A DNA stretch of 64,000 bases from Branchiostoma lanceolatum (Eukaryota; Chordata; Leptocardii; Amphioxiformes; Branchiostomatidae): NCBI RefSeq assembly GCF_035083965.1, contig NC_089724.1, positions 10,782,910 through 10,846,909 on the forward strand, written 5' to 3'. A program made the translations under genes and the position numbers. Shown piece after piece: positions 52,371-64,000 of this stretch; the first letter of the stretch is position 1; each line of letters begins with the position of its first letter. The notes under the pieces were generated by a model. It was not told the DNA's origin, ran no database searches, and saw only the letters and a list, made by a program, of their open reading frames with translations.

Positions 52371-55300
52371 ATGGCATCTGCTATTGCCGACTTTTACAAG
52401 GAGAAGAATGTTTTCGTAACCGGGGCAACGGGGTTCCTCGGGAAGGTCCTTGTTGAAAAGCTGCTACGTTCCTGCCCAGAGGTGGAGGGAATTTATCTGT
52501 TGATCAGGCCAAGAGGAGACCAGACTGCCCAAGAGAGGTTGGACCAGATTGTAAAGAGTAAGGTATGTCTGGTGTGAACAGGATTATGTCAAAAAGGTTA
52601 TAGTTTATTTGTAGGAAATTTGTTTTTAAAAAAATTATGTTGATGAGATACTGTACTATACTTTTGCAATGTTTTAATTTTCGGGTTGACCACTCCATCG
52701 TGAATTAACACCACGGAAATGCATTTGGAATGTTTGACTACTGTAATACAGAATTGTTTAAACTGCAAATTCAACCTCCTTTTTGCTCATACCCCGAAAT
52801 TACGTCACCATGAAAGTACTAGTAAATGAATTTACAGTTATGTAGTGATGTTATACTACTGTACTCTGAATTAAAAGAAAAAGCTGGAATGGTAGTAATT
52901 GTTGTAGTTTTGTAGCACACAGCTGATTTATATGTTTGATGTTTGTTTACAGCTCTTTGACAAAGTTCGCCATGAACAGCCATCCTTCCACCGCAAGCTG
53001 CACGCCGTCTCCGGAGACATGTGCGAACCCGCCTTAGGCATCAGCCAATCAGATGTAGACATGCTGGTGTCAAAGATCCACATCCTGTTCCACTCTGCAG
53101 CGACAGTTAGATTTGACGATCCCCTGAAGTAAGCTGAATACATGTCCAATCCCATACTCACTCCAACACTGCAATAGACATGCATGTTCTTCTAACCCAA
53201 CTGTGATTACAAACTTCACATGTGTTCTCATTATTGTCCAAACAACCAAAATATGCCTCCTTGAAAAAATCACAAACGCATATATATCATATTTCCTTTT
53301 CTACAGTACCGGTACACCGTTATTATCTTGTGTAAATCAATATGAGGCTGGGATCAAAAGTGGTGTTTATAGAAGCTATAAACACTATATGCTACAATTT
53401 ACAAATGAATGATGATCGTTGATCACCCTTTCAGACCCTCCATGCTGCTGAACGTTGTAGGGACGCAGCATGTCATCGCCTTGTGCCACAAACTCAAACA
53501 CCTTCAGGTTAGACATCCTTCATTAATTACTGACTGGGACATTCTAGCTGACATAAAGTTCATCCAGTTCATAGTTTGGTTTTAGTTGTATGCGCTATTC
53601 TGAAACTTTTCTTATCAATACTGGAAACTGATTAATCTCCTAATGTGAATAAAAAACAGACTAGAAATCTTAATTCTCGTTCCTTTATTTAAGGCTTTGA
53701 GTCTACCTTATAGAGTTTGTAGTATCTAATGTCGTTAATGTTATTGCCCAGAACTGAAGTAAGTGTATTCCTACAGGCTTTTGTGCATGTGTCAACTGCC
53801 TACGCCAACTGTGACAGGAGTTACATCGAGGAGGTTATCTACCCTCCCCCTGTGCAGCCTCAGAAGCTGATTGATGCTCTGGAGTAAGTGCAGTAGAGAC
53901 TGTATACGACCAGCATAGTGGAGCTAGTTTCCTTCAACTTTCAAATCATGTCTGGATCTGTATGCAGCTACTGTAAATGTAGAAACGTTCGCGGTGGTTT
54001 TTTGTTCGTGGTTTTTGCGATGAACTCTTTACCGCAAACTTAAACCACCGTGAAAAGCCATTCCATTGTGTGACTGTAGCACTACTACTGTTTCAAACGC
54101 GAACTCAAAACCACCGCGAACACTCCATTTTCTCCCTACGACGAAATTAAATCCCCACAAACATTTCTGCATTTACAGTATGCTACTCAGCTAATGTGAA
54201 CTTATCTTTTGAAGGTTCCTTGAAAAAGTGTATGTTGCTCACCAATGTGGTGCTATGTTTCTGTAGATGGATGGATGACACCATGGTGACAAAGTTGACT
54301 CCAGACTTGATAGGCAAGAGACCCAACACCTACACCTTCACCAAGGCATGTGCGGAGTACATACTGACACAGGAGGCGGCTGACCTGCCTCTGGCCATCG
54401 TCAGGCCTTCTATCATTGGTGCCTCGTGGAGAGAACCTCTGGTGGTATGTATAACAATTTAAGGGTGTGATCAGTTCTTAGTATGTGTACATGATTGTAT
54501 GTAATATTATGCTATCTGAGGTAAGTTAAAAATTTGTTTCTTGAATAGCTAATGTTCGATATATAAAGCGTAAAGTAGATTCTAAACTTGATTAAGATTC
54601 AGGAGAAAGCTGGCAATACGTACAACCACTACTTCATTCATTATACTACAGAGTGATCGAAGTTGATAGATGTCAAATGGTTTATACCTATTTTGGAGTA
54701 TTTCAACTGTTAAAATTCTTTCCTGTCATTGATAAGTTGAAGTGTCAGTCAATAATCATATTTTGGGATTCCTGCATAGGGCTGGTGTGACAACTTCAAT
54801 GGACCTAGTGGGCTTTTTGTTGCGGTAAGTAACTATCTTTTTTTAAACTTCCTACGTCGTAAGTTCATGTTCAACATCAGAAAAACAGGATTTCATAAAT
54901 ATGATCAGTTTGATAAGTTTTGCAACACCCAACCTATTGTATCAAAAGTCTTTTAGGAATATTGCATTGATTTGCTCTGAAATATCTTCTATATTTTCAA
55001 TACTGTAGGCTGGAAAGGGCTTGCTGCGGACCATGCGGGGAGAGTACAATGCCTATGCTGACATCATACCAGTAGATTTGCCTGCTAACCTGATGATTGC
55101 TGTTGCCTGGGACATGGCCGTCTCCAGGTGTGTTTCTGACCATTTGTCAACAACAACACAAATCTATCAAACATTCTGTTTCAAAAAAGAATCTTAGAAG
55201 GAGTTTGCTGAAAGGAAAAACACCATGTAAAGCCAAATGCAGACATTTTTAACACCTTGTCAGGATAAAATGTCCCAAAGGTCTCAGGGGTCTACGTGTA

Positions 55301-58300
55301 TTGGAGTCACCTGACTTAAAATTGTAGCGAATGTGAACAGAAAAAAGTTACTTGACCTCTGTTTGTTTAGCTCTAAAGTAAACTCTGTAATTGTGGACTC
55401 TGAAGTTGAAGTCTCATGATGTATTGTACCTGTTTTTAGGCCAGAGAACATCCCTGTGTACAACTCCACATCAGGAGGTGTCAACCCCTTTAGATGGGGA
55501 GAGATCGGTAAGTACTATCACATCTTGGTGAAGTGTTATAAAGCAAAAATGCTGGTACAGTAGAAACCAGTTAATTGCAATACGCTTTTTAGCAAAAACC
55601 GGCCAATTGCAAAGGATTGTGAAATCCCAAACCGCTTCCCATTAACACCATTGTTTATCGGACCCCGTATACGCAAAGCCTATGATCGAAAAAATCGGCT
55701 AATCGGCAAAAAATTGTCAAGTTGCAGCACATATTGAACCGAAAATATGCCAAACAAATCACCAAAAACGGCAGGAATGAGTCGACAAGTTCTCGAATAA
55801 AGATATAAGATCGCTAAAAGGAACGAACTTGTCTGTTTTGAGTCGCGAAGGACGGCGGCTTCTTGTAAAGTTTACGTTGATAGAGCGGCCTGGCAGATCG
55901 GGTGCACGTCGGCACTGCATACAGAGAGGCGCGTGTAGGTTCACAGCCGTCAAAGGCGGCAGCTTTATCAATATGCCTTCGTGTTCTTTTGTCATGTTTC
56001 TTTAAAGAACGTTTCATTTCTCAGAAAACAATTTTTTACTCAATAAAAACACGTCTCTACCTGTGTTCTCGCTCATTATTGTTGCGTTTCGACCATGCGA
56101 CACGTTTGTTATCGCCATGCGTCTAAACCCGGAAGTGAATGTGCCGCTACTGACCTACCACGTTGAATGATGGGATATTGCTACCCACGCCGTCCGCCAT
56201 CTTTTTTTTACCGAGAACAAATTTGTGAAATTATGCTCGTCGACTGTTGCAAAATTTCCATGTTATCTATGGACATCGTAAGCTAAAAACTCGTAAAAAT
56301 GACAATCAGAAGCTTACGGTTGCATGAGTTACGATCATTTCCATGCGATAGCTAAATTTTCTGAAAATAAAGACAACAACAAGGTGATCCTTTGTCTATG
56401 TGTTGTCAACGATTTTCATGTTTACATTTTGTGTACTGTACCCAACTTTATTTTTGTTTTACTTTTGAAAATCTAAGAATATTCTACAGTGTAGTGTGTT
56501 GTGCCCAGATAGAAGTGGTTATTTCTTTGTTCCGTTCGAGTAGAGTGAGTCGATAGCTCAAATATTTACCGCATCATTCATCGAGTCGGTAGAAAACAAC
56601 TGTCTATGTTGAAAAATCGTACTCTATTGTTACAATAAATGTTACAAGCTAATTTTACAAGTAAATCTACTGATCTAAATAAATTCCACCGTTATTATTG
56701 GTTAAATATGGCCGTGTTTGTATTTTTTGTGTCATTGCGTTCGTTTTACTGCCCATGCCCCACCCCCGTGGATTCAATCGGGTCAGTTTGAGCTAACACC
56801 TCATAATCGGCAAAGCCGGGTAATCGGGAAAATTGCGCTGACAAATAGGCGTTGCAAATAAACGGTTTCTACTGTACCCTACATGTGATTACTACTAGAT
56901 AAGTGTTATCACTTCAGATATGAATTAGCACGGAGAGGATTGAAGTTTATAAATGTGTTAAACATACATGTAGAGTAAAATTTATTACACTAAAAATGTA
57001 TTCATAACCTATAACCCTTCTGTTATTCCATGGCATTGTTATTAGATTCTTCATGTACAGGTGCTTGTACAGTGTGATGATTGTGTAATGTAAAATAAAT
57101 GCATCATCATGCTGTAGCTGTAATGCTATTTTCTTCATGACTTTTTTAGTTCTCATATGTTCTGTACATTTTATGTATTGAAACTGTTATTATCCACACA
57201 GAGGGCATGCTGGTAACTTACTTCAAGAAATACCCTCTTGACAAGCCTTTCAGGAGACCCAACTGTGCATTTGTCAGTAACAGGTCAGTTGGATTGGAGT
57301 TGTTGTAGAAAATTGAAGTTGCTGTAGCCTTTATTTCTTGTCTTCTTACACAAATGTGGAAAAGATTGTACAAAACATGTGATTTTTGAAAAAGAAATCA
57401 TCTTATTGCGATGATCTAAAGTTAATCTAAAGTTTTGCAGGAAAAGTTCACACTTCCTTCTTCCTCTGCTACCATTACCATCCTTACCTGTCCGCAGTAC
57501 CGTCTTTCCTCAGAAGTGCTATTTTTTCTCTGTTGTAGGATTGTTTTCGATAACCTGTGCCATGTTTTCTCCAGTTTCATGTACCAGTACTGGCAGATCG
57601 TCAGCCACAAGGGACCGGCTTACCTGTATGATATCTGGCTCAGGATGATCGGACAGAAACCCAGGTCAGTATCATGTGTCTTTCCACTGTGTTGAAGCTA
57701 CAAGCTCAAAGGCAGTCATTTGAATGTTCGTGACCATTAATATAAGTGTGTCCAGGTGCCACATACCACCAGTCCACATTTGTATTGCTATCAGAGAGGT
57801 CAGAGCACTTACATGCATGTTTAAGTAGACAACTTGTTTCCCTTTGTTGCAGGGTTGTGAAGATGTATAACAAGTTAGAGAGGGCCCTACAGAGCATGGA
57901 CTTCTTCACATCTCACCACTGGGAGTGGAGCCATGACAACGCAGATGCACTTACAGCCAAGATGGGGGAGGAAGACAAGAAGGTACCTCACCTCGGCATT
58001 GTTACGTTGTAATCAGTCAGAAACAAGGATTCACAATCCCAAACTAGAGTTCCATGAACACATATCTTCGCCGAATAATCAGAGGATTATACCAATAGTC
58101 AAGAGACTTGAAGTTTGGTGGCTGTGTTCAGTTATTCTCGTTTAGGAGATTTTGACAAAATGTCACTGCAGATCAAGAGCAAGCTGCTAGGGGGCCCAAA
58201 GCTACAACAATTCTACTTACATCACAAGCTTCCTGACACCAAAGGATCAAGACCATAGCACGTTCAGTTCTGCTGAAGTACCAGGGTCACATACCAGGGG

Positions 58301-61300
58301 CCCAATACCTGCCCACATAGCCATACTCGTACCAAGTATCGTCATAATCCATCCATTCTTGAGTTATGCTGACTACAAATATCCGGGACCACAAACATCG
58401 CACACAATCACAGACGTTAACGGCGATGCTGAGACCTTGTCAGATGATGATCACTTTGAGGGGGTTTTCAAACCAGAGTGACAGTGAAAGTGAGAGTGAC
58501 CAGCAGACAAAGTATCGCACTAAAGATCAGACAGACTCTCTAGTCCTGCGTACCGATGAACGTTACCTCCCTGCTCGCACAATAGGATAGTCCGTGTACT
58601 TTGCCCATCTCCTGTCTCCTGTGCACGTTGGTAACATAATTTACCGGGCTCGTTAGTCCTGACTCCTGCTGGACACAACAAACCAGTGCCTCAGAAACGC
58701 GTGTGGTAGCTGAAACATCGATTCTTTGAATGATTCCCTTAGCCATCAGATCATTGGTGGAGGAATCTCTAATTTCTTCCATGGTCACCCAAGACGTGTT
58801 GCCAAGGAAGGACAATTTCTCGGTGACGGCAGTTTTCCTCCCGGGCGGTAGGTAGCCATGATAGGGTGGGAGGAATTCCGAACTTTGACCTCGTATGAAG
58901 ACTAAATTAGAAGACAAGTTCGTTGTTGCGTTCTTTAGGTGGCTGAATGAAGTAGTGTTTCCCTATCAGGTACGACGTCAGGACCATATGGTTGACGATA
59001 GTCCCTCACAGGGCCTGACCTTTCCTGTGTTTGTTGATTTAGCTCCGTCCCAGCGGGAGAGTAGTTTGGACGGTGGTAGTGAGATCACCAGAGAGCATCA
59101 ATCTAATTTACACAGGCCTGCTGACAAGCAGGTGTTGTCCTTGAATATAGGTCAACAAAACGCAATCATAAACAAGCCTATTTCACCACTTAATTAGACC
59201 CTGATTACAATTTCATACGTCTATATTTGTTAATCATTACCTCAATAACCTACCTGTCCAAAGCAATGCAAATTCATCAAACCCTACCCGAGTTATTCAC
59301 CTCTAAAGGTAACATCGAAAAAGCCCACTGCAGTTCTAAGCAAGCCACTAGGGGGTCTAAACTTACATCAGTTACTACCTGCCCCAAGAGCTGTACACCA
59401 CTTAAAAATCATTACCATAGCACTTGCATGAAATTTGACTACAAGCTTTTGGTGGATTGATAAATTTTCCTCATTTATTATGCAAATTATCATCTTATTT
59501 GCATGACAAGTATTCAATTATGTAAAGCATCACCGAAACTATCCACATGCCATAGATTATGATAATCCGTCAATCCCTGCTGAAGTTATTCGTCTCCAAA
59601 GGTATTAACAAAAACGCCAACTGCAGTTACAAACGAGCAGCTAGGGGGCCATAATTTACACCACTCACTTGCCGTCCCAGAAGCTATATACTACCTAAAA
59701 ATCATGAACCTGACGCCACCAGAAAATTTGGCCTCAAACGTTGAAGCTCCGCTGCAGTACCTCATATACCCGCTAGGAGGCCCATTATCGAACTTGACCT
59801 TCGTCTTTGACACCCCTAACTATCCACTAAATATCATGCACAACCGCCAACAGCTCCTCTAGTTATGCTGGCGACATACAAACTCTCACACACACAAAAC
59901 CTGCTGCAGTACTGTAGGAAAGCGCCAGATGAACCATTTTTAAACTTGACCTCCGTTTTCACAATCTCTTCCTACCTACCAAAAATCATTGAGATTCATC
60001 AACGTTTCCGTCACTTTTTTTGCCTACATACAAACACAGAAAAATTAAAAGTCCGCTGCAGTACTGTTGGAAAACGCCAGGTAAACGATTTTTGAACTTG
60101 ACCTTCCTTTGCACAACTACTACACACCTACCAAATATCATGAAGATCTATTAAAGGTTTCCCGAGTTATGCTCTTGACATACATACAGACCCACACAAC
60201 ATCCGGCTCAACCGAAAACATAATCTACTCCGAGTTCCTCGGCGTAGATAATTATGTCACCCCAAACAAGGGACAGCATTGTACCTTGTATTGTTTCCTA
60301 GCTAGCTACATGCTAAAAGGAAGTTGTTTTTGAGGGGGAGCATGCCAAGATTATTATAGACTAGGGGTGGGTACCGGTACCGTGTTCCGATACAAAACCG
60401 GTATTTCTTAATGGACCAGTAAAAAAAAAAGGTCCATAAAAATCAGTGGACCGGCCTATGGACCGATTAGAGAATTCCTTGTACCAGGCTACTAGCAGGC
60501 GGCCACATAACTGGTCTAAGAAAATACAAAACAGCAGATTTAATGAGTCGTTTTCGAAGAAGTTAGCTGTGAATCATATCTAGAAACACTTAAAGGATGA
60601 GTAAACAGATGGCGAGGAGAGTGTAGTTATAATTTTGAGACAAAGTGCAAACCTTAGAAATTATATCGCTCCAGACATGACGTTTGGAGACTTTTACGTG
60701 TGTCTCGCTCTCCAAAATATGATGTACTGCGACACTACTATAAACAGGTACAGGTACAGGTCCGAAACTTGCTGGCCTATGTGGCACTAGACACTACAGG
60801 GGTCTGAACAAAGGAAGGAATGAACTTCTACCAAATAGTTTGTACTGATGGTATTTCTACCACTTTGCAGATCTTCAAGTTTGACTGCCGTGGCCTCCAC
60901 TGGCCTACCTATATGGAGAACTATGTGCTGGGCACCAAGAAGTATGTACTGAAGGAGGATATGGACCAGCTCCCTCTCGCAAAGGCACATCTCAACAAGT
61001 AAGCTCTACAACTAATACATTCATCAACTTCAGGCCATTTTCTTTCAACTTCAAGCTTTTTTGGCTGGAGCCAGGTGTTTCTTCACACAGCTCTTTTACG
61101 CAACTTTCAAACCCTACTTGTATATCCTCTCTTCACCATCACATTCTGTTTGTTTGATTGTATTCTGCAAGAAATGTAGAAGCCTTGCATCTCATCTGTA
61201 GACCTGATATTGCATTCTACTGAAAGGTGCAATGTAGTCTCCCCAGGCCCCTCCCTTCACATAACTGGTAAAATGGGAACATGTTGATATTTGTTAAGTA

Positions 61301-61619
61301 CTCTGGTAGACAAAGAGAGGCCTTCTGTTGAAAAAATAATAGATTCAATGAAAGCGTTATGTGTGTATAGTTTTGTGGAGGTTAAACGGGATTTTTATTC
61401 TATACATATCCATGAGTAAGGCACTTTTTCAAACCATAATTTTCTAAACTCTCCAGGCTCCGTAACATCCGTTGGGGCTTCAACACCATTCTGATCGTGC
61501 TGTTCTGGCGTGTGCTAATTGCGCGGACGAAGATCGCCCGCAACATTTGGCACCTGGTCGTCAGCCTCTGCTTCAAGTTCCTCCAGTACTTACGCATCTC
61601 CAGCACACAGGGGCCCTAG
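52371..61619 (+). CDS. Fatty acyl-CoA reductase, FAR1/2-type (FAR-c)
   Basis: Thirteen coding exons give 516 residues: 52371-52562, 52953-53128, 53435-53507, 53777-53883, 54267-54444, 54780-54824, 55009-55127, 55440-55507, 57202-57283, 57575-57664, 57853-57982, 60871-60998, 61457-61619. Reduces acyl-CoA to fatty alcohol with [14 protein letters not shown] near residue 17, HSAATVRF, catalytic [53 protein letters not shown] and a hydrophobic tail ([15 protein letters not shown]) follow vertebrate FAR1 in order. The start is MASAIADFY in a good context. Exons 1-3 and 9-13 differ clearly from FAR-a/b, while exons 4-5 are almost identical at the DNA level. Introns 4, 8 and 11 carry mobile elements. 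It is the most FAR1-like at its C-terminus ([15 protein letters not shown]). Confidence 0.94.
53969..54180. mobile_element. Short TIR element (ACTGTAAA family), copy 4, FAR-c intron 4
   Basis: TA-CTGTAAATGTAGAAACG at the left, CATTTCTGCATTTACAG-TA-type right end, 'gttcgcggtgg' inward on one side and 'ccaccgcgaac' on the other. The best-preserved member, with TA target duplication. Confidence 0.82.
55558..56874. mobile_element. Pogo/Tigger-like MITE in FAR-c intron 8
   Basis: CAGTAGAAACCAGTTAATTG at the left and GGTTTCTACTG at the right, TA on both sides. Same end type as 36381. Interior noncoding, CG-rich in the middle. Confidence 0.82.
58044..60248 (-). mobile_element. Helitron-like element, reverse orientation, FAR-c intron 11
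   Basis: Read on the minus strand it starts TCTACGCCGAGG after A (60248) and ends GGAACTCTAG before T (58044), the same rule and ends as 24295-25775. The tandem inner units are shared. A block at about 58400-59170 is not in the other copy. Confidence 0.72.
60363..60480 (+). repeat. hAT-like fragment
   Basis: 'taggggtgggtaccggtacc' followed by 'ggaccggcctatggaccg' resembles the 5' end of common hAT MITEs. Right end not found. Confidence 0.4.
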
Positions 61620-64000
61620 GAAGGTTAAAGGTCACAGATTAGGGTGCACCAATGCCAACTACAACTGCCTTACATTGTTGTATTTAGAATATAAACATGA
61701 TGTCACATTAAGGGACATCTTCTCTTTATTGTAGCTTTCAAGATATAGGAGAGTACTATCAAATAGGTCAAAGATGTTAAAACTTTGCCCTTGTAACCAC
61801 TAACCAAAAACTTGCACAATATCATGATCGTCAGATGTTCAATCATGATTAGTAGTATTAGGGTACTCCCCAGTAGTGTATTTAGCATTATGTTCTCAGA
61901 TAGCTAAAAGCAAATTGAATGGTATGTCTTTGTTGTTTTCCAGCTCTTTGTGTTGTTTGAACAAAGTGTATGTTGAAGAAAAAAATGAGATTAATTTTGA
62001 TACATTTTTCGCAAGTTGCCGTAGATATACTTTTGTTTTTTTAAATTGGTGACATAGTGGTTGTAGGATTGAGTTATGGGAATAAGTTGAGATTTTTAAA
62101 AAAGGGGATAGTACATTATACTAGTAAATAGAGATGACAATCTACAGAGGCAGCCATACAATGTCAGGTTGCCAAAGAATATATGAAACACAGAATGACA
62201 ATCTACAAGATATAGAAATGCACAAAGACTCTGGTGTGTTATGCCGAATGGTAGTTGATGACCACTTATCTTCACATTTATGTGGCATCCAACCCCAGCA
62301 TGTAGCCTTGAGAAAATGTACTCTTATCTGTGTAAAGACCTACAAGCACAAGACTACATGATGCATGTATGAACCAGTTCACTAGGAGACGTGGAGTGTT
62401 GGATTGCTTTGATAACACCCTAATGTAGCATAAGAGCTGGTGCAAGATTTTTGTTTGAATTGTGCTTTTCTAACGAATTTTATATCTCACAACAATATAG
62501 ACTAAATAAGGCCAGTGTGCAGTCGATCTCTATGCAACTCACCACACAGAAACCTACATTGTAGAGCAGTAGGATATAGATAGGAAGCCATGTATTGTAC
62601 ATATTATGGAGGGATGGTTTCTGACAACACACAATTACTTCACACTCGAGTAGTATCCAGTAGTTGATTATACTGCTGCGGGGCTCCCTGACGCAGGGGT
62701 GGGCAGCAGTCGGCTAGTATAGTCCCATGATACACTGGTAATTCGAATTCAACTTAATGTCATTTATTCAGTGTAGTAAACCAAGTAATTTCCAAGCAGA
62801 TCTATCGGTGCCAATGACAGTATCCAAAGGGTAAAAGCAGCATTATTGGCCACCCAGCCAGCGAAGCTACTTTTGTCCTTTCGATACTGTCATTGCCACC
62901 GATAGATCCACTCGGTTAAGCCCAAGAACTTGTTCACTGTGGAATATATTGTATTGGCATCATGGGATCTCTCGTCTAACTTTCCTTTGCCAGTTTTTTA
63001 ATGTCTTTCATGTTATAACTACAATGATGTCTGATTAGTCAGCTGGAACATGGTGCTGGGCACATCCTACATTTTCCCATCCAGTTATAAATTCATCCCT
63101 TGCACCTCATTTATCAGTTTTTCATTCCAAGCCATCTTCATTCCAAACACTTTTCAACCTGTTTGCAGCTCCACTTGTAGCTCAAATCTGTGCCATCAAA
63201 ACCACCCTTCAAACTTCTAATATGAAAATAGGTAGGGTTTTTATATGATGACTAATGCACTCTTGACAGAGTTATATAAATCGCTTGTGCTTTGGGAATA
63301 TAGGGTATATCACAGAAATGCCTGAGAATGCTAGCTGCTTTGTCTACTGGTATAATGAACTGCAATATGTCAACATTATTGCACTGAATAAATTTTCCAC
63401 TTTTGCTGTATGACAGTTTCTCTTTATTGATTTTCACGGCTAAAAGATGTCATATTCTTATTGTAACTGGGATGTAATCCCCAATCAAATCTACCGATGG
63501 AAATACGGTATCCAAAGGGCCAATCGGACACTGTTTTCGTAGATATTGCGGACGTATCTCCTCCATCATGCCTTTCACGCAAAACCTACAATAAAGAGCG
63601 CCGCCGACGAAAACACCGCGGGCATGCCTCGGGTCAGTGACGAGGAAGCAAATGGACTGTCCTTACCTAGTCACGCGCAGCATGACTGGTCACGATGTGG
63701 AGATGCGGGCAGTATCCAGTGACGTACGCTGCTGTTTCTACCACAAACACCGATACACAATATACATGACGTCTCTTTCACGCATGATTTGGTGGCGTAC
63801 GCCTTACCCTCGTACCAGTCTCCGAAGTGTCCGATAGGGCGAAATAACTGGGAAGTGGTAGGCTTCGGTAAAGTGCTTTGTAGCTTCTAAGGCTTCTGAT
63901 ATAAAGATTTGACAAATAAGACTACGAATTCGTGCAAAATAGGAATAGACGCATTGTATTCATTGTACATTTCCATCGCTGGGAAGAATCGGAGAAACGA
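61620..64000. other. FAR-c 3' flank and right edge
   Basis: No recognisable gene. Contains a fold-back at 62799-62908 and a related single arm near 63482. CG content rises after 63540, possibly a promoter of a gene outside the window. Confidence 0.45.
62799..62908. repeat. Fold-back repeat
   Basis: 'gatctatcggtgccaatgac' pairs with 'gtcattgccaccgatagatc', arms of about 32 bases. A related arm ('aatctaccgatgg...tatccaaaggg') is near 63485. Confidence 0.75.

Noticed and set aside
63669-63683. Possible tiny minus-strand first exon (ATG then five codons and GTAAGG)
   Set aside because: Donor and start are plausible and the area is CG-rich, but five codons give no homology and no second exon is in view.

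Overview
This is eukaryotic, animal genomic DNA: intron-rich protein genes with GT-AG splice sites, large introns full of short inverted-repeat transposons, and conserved metazoan proteins. The repeat style and the gene forms fit a lancelet (Branchiostoma) or a similar invertebrate deuterostome. The species call is inference; the gene calls rest on reading the exons directly.

Layout. (1) 309-3038, minus: the first three coding exons of a cathepsin D-like aspartic protease that runs off the left edge. (2) 3532-10717, plus: a complete 13-exon gene for the coiled-coil GGA-binding partner CCDC91 (p56), head-to-head with cathepsin D. (3) Three fatty acyl-CoA reductase (FAR1/2-type) genes on the plus strand, each with 13 coding exons in identical phases: FAR-a 12100-19390, FAR-b 25963-33841 and FAR-c 52371-61619. 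FAR-a and FAR-b lie in a recent tandem segmental duplication (about 10.9-20.57 kb against 21.7-38.8 kb). FAR-c is older and more diverged. (4) RPS13, minus, 39635-44055, six coding exons, lying between FAR-b and FAR-c.

The duplication serves as a natural empty-site assay. Almost every difference in length between the two copies is a mobile element present in copy B and absent from copy A. They are a 1.85-kb TIR element, a Helitron-like element, a tiny 22-bp palindrome with a 7-bp target duplication, a 468-bp element with an ATAA duplication, a Tc1/mariner relic, and a LINE that itself carries a pogo-like element. Further elements sit in the introns of RPS13 and FAR-c and in the 44-52 kb gene desert.

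Functionally, the FAR enzymes reduce fatty acyl-CoA to fatty alcohol for ether lipids and waxes at the peroxisome. Cathepsin D (lysosomal protease) and CCDC91 (accessory factor for GGA-dependent trans-Golgi sorting) both belong to the endolysosomal route. RPS13 is a core part of the 40S ribosomal subunit. The most notable observations are the mini-palindromic insertions with 7-bp duplications, an apparent gene-conversion tract over FAR exons 4-5, and signs that FAR-b is losing constraint.
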